Source: Verrucomicrobiaceae bacterium (GTDB taxonomy: Bacteria > Verrucomicrobiota > Verrucomicrobiia > Verrucomicrobiales > Verrucomicrobiaceae). From it: DNA of 58,762 bases. Location of the stretch: the NCBI GenBank assembly GCA_947507875.1, contig CANNQP010000028.1, positions 1 to 58,762 on the forward strand. Direction: 5' to 3'. A model generated the notes under the pieces. It did no database searches, had not been told where the DNA came from, and saw only the letters and a list, made by a program, of their open reading frames with translations. Below, one piece after another: positions 52,435-58,762 of this stretch (position 1 is its first letter; each line of letters starts with the position of its first letter). Made by a program: the position numbers and the translations under genes.

Positions 52435-53454
52435 TCAGGCTGCACGGAGCTTCTTGAGGTGGCTGAAACTCACAAGCTGACGCGACTCTTCATCCCAAAG
52501 TCTCAAGTTCATGCACTTCAGGCTCTTCCAGAAGGTCAGCGGTTGAATGCTCTTGAACAGCGGGTGTGAGTTATGGCAAGGCTCCAGGTAATAATTAGGA
52601 ATCTTATGACTGAGATGGTGAATGTGATGGTAGCCGATGTTACCCGTGAACCACTGGAGGATTTTGGGCAGCTTGTAGAATGAACTGCCGTGAAGAGCTG
52701 CGGCAGTGTAGTTCCATTCATCGTGATGCTCCCAATAAACGTCTTCATACTGGTGCTGCACATAGAACATCCAGATGCCTGCGGCCCCCGCCACCATGGT
52801 GACGGGCAGCTGAATCATGAAATAAGCTTTCCACCCGATCATCCAGCACATCAAGGACACCCACACGGCCAGAGCTAGATTCATCGCCATCACGGATTTG
52901 CGATCTTTACCCTTTGCCGATGAGGACGGGAAACGCTGGTAGATCAAAAACATGCCCAAAGGAGCCAGGACAAAGAGCACGAATGGATTCCGAGCTAAGC
53001 GATAGGCGAACTTTTTCCAGCGAGAAGCCTCGAGGTATTCCTGTACCGTGAGCGTCCAAATATCGCCCTCTCCTCGGCGGTCTAGATCCCCGGACGTGGC
53101 ATGATGCACATTGTGCTGCCATCTCCAGTGACCGTAGGGGGTGAAGGTCAACATGCCAGTGATGAAACCCACAATGTCGGTGGCCAGCTTCGATTTGAAG
53201 TAAGAGCCGTGACAGCAGTCATGGAAGATGATAAACAATCGGACCACGAACAGCCCACCGAGCAGTGCAAGCGCCAGTGTTAGCCAATAAGATACCTCAA
53301 GGCTCCGCCACATGAGATACCAACACAGGGCATAGGGCACGAAGGTATTGACCATTTGCCAGACGGCGCGAGGAATGGATGGAACTTGAAACTTAGCAAC
53401 GATCTCTTTCCATTCGGAGATGGTAGGGAGCGGGTGGGCGGGAATCTCTGACAT
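52435..53454 (-). CDS. Membrane fatty acid desaturase
   Basis: The 339-residue protein has the three histidine boxes of the di-iron desaturases: HDCCH (78-82), HNVHH (114-118) and HHIHH (276-280), with a further histidine at 234. Four transmembrane helices lie between them in two pairs. The box pattern and the KIPNYYLEPCH ending resemble delta-12/omega-6-type acyl-lipid desaturases; substrate position cannot be fixed from sequence. It converges on glpD with six bases between stops and lies downstream of secA on the same strand with hairpins between. Confidence 0.88.
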   Translation of the reverse strand: MSEIPAHPLPTISEWKEIVAKFQVPSIPRAVWQMVNTFVPYALCWYLMWRSLEVSYWLTLALALLGGLFVVRLFIIFHDCCHGSYFKSKLATDIVGFITGMLTFTPYGHWRWQHNVHHATSGDLDRRGEGDIWTLTVQEYLEASRWKKFAYRLARNPFVLFVLAPLGMFLIYQRFPSSSAKGKDRKSVMAMNLALAVWVSLMCWMIGWKAYFMIQLPVTMVAGAAGIWMFYVQHQYEDVYWEHHDEWNYTAAALHGSSFYKLPKILQWFTGNIGYHHIHHLSHKIPNYYLEPCHNSHPLFKSIQPLTFWKSLKCMNLRLWDEESRQLVSFSHLKKLRAA

Positions 53455-53499
53455 TGGGCAAAAGGAAGCGAAAAAATTAGCAGATGGTATCGGTGCAGT

Positions 53500-53522
53500 C
53501 GGAGTTTTTTATCAAAACTCCG
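53500..53522. repeat. Nine-base-pair inverted repeat upstream of the desaturase
   Basis: CGGAGTTTT and AAAACTCCG flank a five-base loop. The repeat is centred 57 bases before the desaturase start (minus strand) and could be an operator, or a second hairpin of the secA 3' end. It has no T run outside the stem. Confidence 0.5.
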
Positions 53523-53537
53523 TCACTCCGTTGCTGA

Positions 53538-53565
53538 AAATGCCTTTGGAGATGAATCCAAAGGC
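53538..53565 (-). terminator. Probable secA terminator
   Basis: Read on the minus strand, GCCTTTGGA and TCCAAAGGC form a perfect nine-base-pair stem with a six-base loop (53542-53565), followed by ATTTTC. It starts 41 bases after the secA stop. The T run is short, so termination may be partial. Confidence 0.6.
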
Positions 53566-53606
53566 CCTGCAGAAGCATGAAGGAGGGTTGAATGGATACG
53601 AATGGA

Positions 53607-56600
53607 TCATGCCAGCCGACCGCAGCATTGCTTGAACTTCTTCCCGCTGCCGCATGGGCAAGGATCATTCCTGCCTGTGTTTTGGGCAATAGCTCGGCGT
53701 TGCGGCTGGGCGACCTGGGTGGGTAGAATCAACTTAGGTCCTTCTTTTGCAGGATCGAAAGCTGCGGGTTTGGCTTCCTCCGATGCCTGCTTTTTGGGCT
53801 GAGCTTGTGGCGCTGCGGCAGGTTCGCTGGTGGCATTCTGCATCATGGCGAGCTGCGCCAGGAAATGCTCAAAGGCGGCGAGCTGCTGCGTGCTCTTGAA
53901 CAAGTTGTTCAGGATCTCGCCTTGGATGTTGCGCATCAGTTCCGAGAAGATGCTGAAGGCCTCTTGCTTGAATTCGACCAGCGGATCTTTCTGCCCATAG
54001 CTGCGCAGGCTGATGCCTTCTTTGAGGGCATCCAGGGCATAGAGATGCTCCTGCCAGAGTCGGTCGATGGCATTGAGCAGGATCATTTTTTCGATCTCCT
54101 GCAGCGCCTGCGGATTGGCTCCGCCGACCTTGATGTCATACGCTGAGAGGACCTTGTCTTTGACCCAGGCTGACTGAGCTTCGAAGGTCAAGGTTTTGAA
54201 ATCCTCAGGCAGTTCTTGCAAGCCGAGGGGGAAGGTACTGTTTAGCCATTGGAGCAGGTTTTCGTAGTCTGCCTCGATGTCGCTGCCTTTGTCTTGCGGA
54301 AGGAATTCTCCCAAGCGGTCTTGAATGCCTTGCTCCACCGCATCGTTGATCAGCAGACGTGGATCGTTCGACTCCAGGGCTTCGTTGCGGCGCTCGTAGA
54401 TCACTTCGCGCTGCTGATTCATGACGTCGTCGTATTCCAAGACGCGTTTGCGCCAGACGTAGTTCCGTTGCTCCACACGCTTCTGCGCGGTTTCGACGCT
54501 GCGGTTCAGCCATGGATGCTGAAGCTCCTCGCCTTCCTGCATGCCGAAGCGTTCCATCATCTTCGTCATGCGGTCTGCCGCACCAAAGTTGCGCATCAGA
54601 TCATCCTCGAAGCTGAGGAAGAATTTGCTCTCGCCTGGATCTCCCTGGCGGGCACAGCGACCGCGCAGCTGGCGATCCACGCGGCGGGATTCGTGACGCT
54701 CGGTGGCCAGCACCATCAGGCCACCCAGCTCGGCCACGCCTTCGCCCAGCTTGATGTCCGTGCCACGACCGGCCATGTTCGTGGAGATGGTCACGGCACC
54801 TTTTTGACCGGCGCGTGCGACGATTTCCGCTTCCTGGCGGTGATACTTGGCATTCAGTACTGCATGTGGGATCTTTTGCAGCTTCAGCATGCGGCTGACA
54901 GTCTCAGAGGCCTCAACGCTCGCGGTACCAACCAGCAGGGGCTGACCTTTGGCATGACGTTCGCGGATCATTTCGATCACGGCATTGTACTTCTCACGGC
55001 GCGTTTTGTAGATGCTGTCGTTCTGATCCACGCGCTTGACGGCCCTGTTGGTCGGGATGTTCAGGACGTCGAGCTTATAAATGTCGTGAAACTCGGCCGC
55101 ATCGGTTTCGGCGGTGCCGGTCATGCCGCCGAGTTTCTGATAGAGGCGGAAGTAATTCTGAATGGTGATGGTGGCCAGCGTTTGTGTTTCGGCGTCGATT
55201 TGCACGCCTTCCTTGGCCTCCACGGCCTGATGCAGGCCATCGCTCCAGCGGCGACCTGGCATTTTGCGTCCGGTCTGGCTGTCCACGATGACGACTTTGT
55301 TGTCCTCGACGACGTACTCAACGTCTTTTTCGTAAAGGCAGTAAGCTCGCAGCAACTGACTGATCTGGTGGATGCGCTGTCCTTGAAAGCTCAGGCGGTC
55401 CTGTAGCTCGGCTTTTTTCTGCTGCTTTTCCTGATCGCTCGTCGTCTTGTCGCCATCGATCTCCGAATAAAGGGTGGCCAGATCAGGCAGCACGAAGGCG
55501 TCAGGATCATCGGGAGAGAGGAAGTTTCGTCCTTTTTCGCTCAGGTCGGCGTCGTGGCTTTTCTCTTCGATGAAGAAATAAAGGTCTTCCTTCAGGGCGA
55601 AGAGGTCCTTTTTCTGCGTGTCTTCATAGGTCTTGAGCTCGGCTTTTTCCATTGCACGGCGCAGCTCAGGATCTTCCATCGCACGCATCAGTGCGCGATT
55701 TTTCGGCTGCCCTAGTTTGACTTGGAAGAGCTTTTTGCCTGCCTCCTCGAGGTCACCTTTTTCAGCATGTGACTTCGCCTCGCTGGCGAGCTGGTTGCAG
55801 TATGTCGTCTGGCGGCGCACCAACTGCTCCACCAGCGGCTTGTAGCGCTCGAACTGGTGATTGCTCTCGGCGGCCGCCACGGGCCCAGAGATGATCAATG
55901 GGGTGCGGGCCTCGTCGATCAGCACGGAGTCCACTTCATCCACGATGGCAAAGTAATGTCCGCGTTGCACTTGCTGCTCCTTGCTGGAGGCCATGCCATT
56001 GTCACGCAGGTAGTCGAAGCCGAATTCGCTGTTCGTGCCGTAGGTGATGTCGCACTCATACTGCTGGCGTCGCAGATGGCTGGGCTGGTCGTTTTGGATA
56101 CAGCCAACCGTGAGCCCCAGGAATTTGTAGAGGTAACCCATCCACTCCGAGTCACGTCGGGCGAGGTAATCGTTCACCGTGATGACATGCACGCCACGTC
56201 CTGTGAGGGCATTCAACGTCACGGGCAAGGTGCCGACGAGCGTTTTGCCTTCACCCGTGGCCATTTCTGCGATCATGCCGCGATGCAGGGCGATGCCGCC
56301 AATCAGCTGCACGTCAAAGTGGACCATGTTCCACTTCAACGGTGTGTCACAGACCATGTGCTCTTGGCCGCAGAGACGACGCGCGGTGTTTTTCACCACG
56401 GCGTAAACCTGGGGCATGATGTCATTCAGCATCTTTGCCTCAATCTCGGCAAAACGCGGCTGGATGTCATTCCAGGCTTCGCGTGCGCGGTCAATGCGCT
56501 CCTTTTTTTCGGCCAGGGACAGTGAACTCCAGGCAGCCTCGGCCAGGTAGGCATCTTCCAGGGAAGGAAAATGCGGCTTCAGAGCCCCAAAGTAGCCCGC

Positions 56601-56849
56601 GACATGGCGCAGGCACGCATTCACGGTTTCTTCATCAGCGATTCGGAGCGAGACACCGCCCAGAAACTGGGGGGTATGAAAAGCCCGAAACTGACTCTTC
56701 CAGTTGGCGACTCGTTCACGCAGAGCCTCATCCGATTCGCCCTGCAGCTGCTGCTCGATGCGGTTGATCTCGGCCACAATCGGCTGCAAGCGCTTTACGG
56801 TGCGCTGATTCTTGGTGCCGATGATTTTTTTAATGATCCAGTCAAACAT
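53607..56849 (-). CDS. secA: Preprotein translocase ATPase SecA
   Basis: SecA drives proteins through SecYEG. The 1080-residue protein has the DEAD-type motor with Walker A MATGEGKTLVGTLP, the DEVDSVLIDEARTPL motif, the pre-protein cross-linking region, a second ATPase half (TISTNAMAGRGTD-like region with NMAGRGTDIKLG), the helical scaffold, and a C-terminal zinc tail CPCGSGKKFKQCC. It is longer than the E. coli protein (901), with an inserted charged region around residues 360-500 that contains KTYEDTQKKDLFALKEDLYF. The start ATG at 56847-56849 and the MFDWIIKKIIG beginning are convincing. It lies 123 bases downstream of hemL on the same strand. Confidence 0.97.
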   Translation of the reverse strand: MFDWIIKKIIGTKNQRTVKRLQPIVAEINRIEQQLQGESDEALRERVANWKSQFRAFHTPQFLGGVSLRIADEETVNACLRHVAGYFGALKPHFPSLEDAYLAEAAWSSLSLAEKKERIDRAREAWNDIQPRFAEIEAKMLNDIMPQVYAVVKNTARRLCGQEHMVCDTPLKWNMVHFDVQLIGGIALHRGMIAEMATGEGKTLVGTLPVTLNALTGRGVHVITVNDYLARRDSEWMGYLYKFLGLTVGCIQNDQPSHLRRQQYECDITYGTNSEFGFDYLRDNGMASSKEQQVQRGHYFAIVDEVDSVLIDEARTPLIISGPVAAAESNHQFERYKPLVEQLVRRQTTYCNQLASEAKSHAEKGDLEEAGKKLFQVKLGQPKNRALMRAMEDPELRRAMEKAELKTYEDTQKKDLFALKEDLYFFIEEKSHDADLSEKGRNFLSPDDPDAFVLPDLATLYSEIDGDKTTSDQEKQQKKAELQDRLSFQGQRIHQISQLLRAYCLYEKDVEYVVEDNKVVIVDSQTGRKMPGRRWSDGLHQAVEAKEGVQIDAETQTLATITIQNYFRLYQKLGGMTGTAETDAAEFHDIYKLDVLNIPTNRAVKRVDQNDSIYKTRREKYNAVIEMIRERHAKGQPLLVGTASVEASETVSRMLKLQKIPHAVLNAKYHRQEAEIVARAGQKGAVTISTNMAGRGTDIKLGEGVAELGGLMVLATERHESRRVDRQLRGRCARQGDPGESKFFLSFEDDLMRNFGAADRMTKMMERFGMQEGEELQHPWLNRSVETAQKRVEQRNYVWRKRVLEYDDVMNQQREVIYERRNEALESNDPRLLINDAVEQGIQDRLGEFLPQDKGSDIEADYENLLQWLNSTFPLGLQELPEDFKTLTFEAQSAWVKDKVLSAYDIKVGGANPQALQEIEKMILLNAIDRLWQEHLYALDALKEGISLRSYGQKDPLVEFKQEAFSIFSELMRNIQGEILNNLFKSTQQLAAFEHFLAQLAMMQNATSEPAAAPQAQPKKQASEEAKPAAFDPAKEGPKLILPTQVAQPQRRAIAQNTGRNDPCPCGSGKKFKQCCGRLA

Positions 56850-56972
56850 GGGAAATGGGCCGGCGGGTCTGACCGCCAGAGGGGGTGTGATAGTGGACGG
56901 AAGCGCGCCTTTGGCAAGGGCGGGACTCCTGCCAAGGTGGACCGATGTCTTTTTCGAGCGATTCAGTTGGGG

Positions 56973-58259
56973 TCAAAACGCGGAAAGCGCCGCCGCTGCC
57001 ACCTCGGCCGTGCGCTCCATGTCCTCTTTCGCGTGCGCCATGCTGATGAAGCCCGTTTCAAACTGGCTCGGGGCGAAGTAAACGCCATGATCCAGGCAGT
57101 GATGGAAAAACTTCCGGAAAGCGGCCAAGTCCGAGGTCTTCGCGTCCTGCAGGTTGTGAACTTCTTTCTCCGTGAAGAATAGGCAAAACATGCTGCCACG
57201 ACGGTACCAGCGGTAGTTCAGGCCCTTCTTCTTCAGCACATCCAGCACGGCGTCTTCCATGACTTGGCCGATTTCCTCCAGGTAGGCATAGCCCTTCTGG
57301 CGGTCCAGCTCACGCAGCTGGGCCAGCCCAGCCGCCAGGGCGACTGGGTTCCCGCTCAGTGTTCCTGCCTGATAGACGGGGCCCAGGGGGGCTAGATGAT
57401 CCATGATGTCCGCGCGTCCACCGAAGGCCCCCACCGGCAAGCCTCCACCGATCACTTTGCCCATGCAAGTCAGGTCAGGCGTGATGCCTTCCAGCTCCTG
57501 AACGCCTCCTTTGGCCAGCCGGAAGCCAGTCATGACCTCATCGAAGATCAAGACCACTCCATGCTTGGCTGTCAGGTCACGTAGCTTCTGCAGGAAGCCA
57601 GGTTTTGGCAAAATGAGACCCGCATTCGCAGGGTAAGGTTCCACGATCAACGCCGCAATTTCGTGGCCCTTTTGTTCAAAAAGCTCCTCCAGCGCTGCCT
57701 CATCGTTGAAAGGAAGCACCGTGGTCAATTCTGCGAAGGCTGGGGGCACCCCTGCGCTGTCAGGATTGCCGTGCGTCAGCGCGCCGCTGCCTGCGGCCAC
57801 CAGCAGGCTGTCGCTGTGCCCGTGGTAGCAGCCATCGAATTTCACCAAGCGATGACGTCCCGTAAAGCCACGCGCCAGACGGATGGCGCTCATCGTCGCC
57901 TCTGTGCCGCTGCTGACCATCCGCACTTTCTGGATGGAGGGCACCCACTCGCAGATCGTCTGGGCCATCTTCACCTCATAGGGATTCGGAATGCCAAAGC
58001 TGACGCCTTCTTTTGCCGCCGTGTGGATGGCCTCGATCACGCAAACCGGCGCATGGCCCAGGATGGCAGGCCCCCAGGTTCCGACAAAGTCGATCATCTC
58101 CCGACCGTCCACATCCCAGATGCGGCAGCCCTTGGCCCGCTGCACGAAAAACGGATCGCCTCCGACATTTCGAAAAGCACGCACAGGAGAGTTCACCCCG
58201 CCAGGAATCACTTGTTTGGCGAGGTCAAAGAGCTTGGTGGAGAGAGGACCGTTGGGCAT
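56973..58259 (-). CDS. hemL: Glutamate-1-semialdehyde 2,1-aminomutase
   Basis: HemL converts glutamate-1-semialdehyde to 5-aminolevulinate in the C5 route to haem. The 428-residue protein has [20 protein letters not shown] at the start, the PLP-binding lysine in [31 protein letters not shown], and [19 protein letters not shown] chose ATG 58257-58259, since the longer frame to 58400 adds 47 residues without family similarity. The presence of the C5 pathway is usual for Gram-negative bacteria outside the alphaproteobacteria. Confidence 0.95.
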   Translation of the reverse strand: MPNGPLSTKLFDLAKQVIPGGVNSPVRAFRNVGGDPFFVQRAKGCRIWDVDGREMIDFVGTWGPAILGHAPVCVIEAIHTAAKEGVSFGIPNPYEVKMAQTICEWVPSIQKVRMVSSGTEATMSAIRLARGFTGRHRLVKFDGCYHGHSDSLLVAAGSGALTHGNPDSAGVPPAFAELTTVLPFNDEAALEELFEQKGHEIAALIVEPYPANAGLILPKPGFLQKLRDLTAKHGVVLIFDEVMTGFRLAKGGVQELEGITPDLTCMGKVIGGGLPVGAFGGRADIMDHLAPLGPVYQAGTLSGNPVALAAGLAQLRELDRQKGYAYLEEIGQVMEDAVLDVLKKKGLNYRWYRRGSMFCLFFTEKEVHNLQDAKTSDLAAFRKFFHHCLDHGVYFAPSQFETGFISMAHAKEDMERTAEVAAAALSAF

Positions 58260-58386
58260 GGGATCAATAAATCGTCCAGTCGCTGCGACCGGTTGCCTCA
58301 GCATGGAGAGAAACCGCAGAAATGACAAAAGAAAGCCAAGCGTTGTTCTGAAAGATCTGCGCAATCGCTGATGGACTTCTGCGCAC
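58260..58386. other. Upstream region of hemL, no gene seen
   Basis: This 127-base stretch should hold the hemL promoter. I see no reading frame with family similarity and no clear promoter boxes. It is the first part of a 503-base region without a gene, whose remainder is occupied by palindromic repeats. Confidence 0.5.
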
Positions 58387-58408
58387 GAAGCACTGAACAA
58401 AGTGCTTC
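58387..58408. repeat. Eight-base-pair inverted repeat upstream of hemL
   Basis: GAAGCACT and AGTGCTTC flank a six-base loop GAACAA. The repeat lies about 130 bases upstream of the hemL start. It could be an operator or part of the 3' end of a gene outside the window. Confidence 0.5.
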
Positions 58409-58442
58409 AAAAGCATTCTCCCTCACGCACCTCCCGAAATCG

Positions 58443-58603
58443 CGCGCCAGCGTCCTGGAGTGCGCCGGCCCTCCCGCGCTTTCGGGTTTCGTCAGTCCTG
58501 CGAAAAGCTCCAGAGGGCTGTAGCATTGATTCGCTATGCTCATCCTTCGGGTAGCCTTTGGCTGTCTATCTCCGCTGCGCTCCGGTTCCAAAACGCTCAC
58601 GCG
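58443..58603. mobile_element. MITE-like element with imperfect 17-base terminal inverted repeats
   Basis: The left end follows the pattern CGCG-NN-AGCGT-NN-TGGA (58443-58459) and the right end (58587-58603) is its reverse complement at 13 of 17 positions. Inside lie further imperfect palindromic segments (CTGGAGTGCGCCGG against CCGCTGCGCTCCGG). The 161-base element encodes no protein. GC-rich repeats with CCTGGAGTGCG and CCAAAACGCT ends are, from memory, frequent in Verrucomicrobiales genomes; no search was possible. No target-site duplication is obvious. Confidence 0.5.
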
Positions 58604-58629
58604 AGATGCGATTGCCGTGGAGCCTGACG

Positions 58630-58726
58630 GAACCCCGTTGGGGTTCGGCGGGATGAAAACGTGTGGTGACTCGATACCCAGGGTTCTGCGAACCCTAGGC
58701 TGCATGACGCAAGCCCGTTGGGCTTG
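58630..58726. repeat. Array of three 17-base hairpins
   Basis: Three perfect hairpins, each with a seven-base-pair stem and a three-base loop, stand at 58630-58646 (GAACCCC-GTT-GGGGTTC), 58680-58696 (AGGGTTC-TGC-GAACCCT) and 58710-58726 (CAAGCCC-GTT-GGGCTTG). Stem sequence and spacing differ but stem length and loop size are identical. They resemble REP-type intergenic palindromes. The array may continue beyond the right edge of the window. Confidence 0.65.
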
Positions 58727-58762
58727 GTTGATCGTAGCGTTCCCTTTCTGCCTCTGAAGATG

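Noticed and set aside
54249..55406. 385-residue plus-strand frame opposite secA
   Set aside because: It is the antisense shadow of the conserved SecA sequence.
1..58762. CRISPR array, prophage, integrase, or toxin-antitoxin module
   Set aside because: No regular direct-repeat/spacer pattern and no phage, integrase or toxin-like genes were seen.

Overview
The window looks like part of a chromosome from a Verrucomicrobiota bacterium (Verrucomicrobiales, Prosthecobacter-like). This is inferred from gene families and style: a giant filamentous-haemagglutinin protein, PQQ-type beta-propeller and amidohydrolase genes with planctomycete/verrucomicrobial flavour, a Gld-type ABC operon, Gram-negative envelope genes, and intergenic palindromic repeats. 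No rRNA or species marker is present, so the taxonomic call is an inference.

Region 1 (1-21.7 kb) is a cell-surface and secretion block. It opens with the 3' part of a large Calx-beta surface protein, closed by a clear intrinsic terminator. A seven-gene co-directional operon follows: TpsB-type outer-membrane transporter, ExbB with an N-terminal DUF2341/LamG-like extension, ExbD, a proline-rich TonB, a porin, a periplasmic coiled-coil protein, and a 3721-residue TpsA filamentous haemagglutinin. Spacing is tight and the last junction is an ATGA overlap. A two-partner secretion pair enclosing its own TonB-ExbB-ExbD energy module is the most unusual system here. The tpsA gene is also compositionally mosaic and carries two G9 tracts.

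Region 2 (21.8-36 kb) is mixed: a zinc-ribbon coiled-coil protein, tRNA-Leu(UAG), a CPBP protease, a NodT-type outer-membrane efflux factor, a degenerate aldehyde-dehydrogenase homologue, a Tat-exported amidohydrolase, a PQQ-like propeller protein, dnaE, an ECF sigma factor with an overlapping one-helix partner and a membrane-anchored protein, and a DUF5009/HGSNAT-like acyltransferase.

Region 3 (36-41.6 kb) looks like iron handling: a Fur-family regulator, mtnP, then a three-gene overlapping operon with a short cysteine-rich FeoB-like permease, a flavin oxidoreductase ending in a cysteine cluster, and an unknown cysteine-containing protein. A perfect 7-1-7 palindrome lies in front of the FeoB gene. 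A SufE gene converges on the operon.

Region 4 (41.6-58.8 kb) holds an RND efflux pump without its adaptor, a GldA/F/G-like ABC operon, an alanine/proline-rich lipoprotein, dnaN, an EVE-domain protein, glycerol-3-phosphate dehydrogenase, a fatty acid desaturase, secA and hemL. The last 0.5 kb is non-coding and contains a MITE-like element and three short regularly built hairpins.
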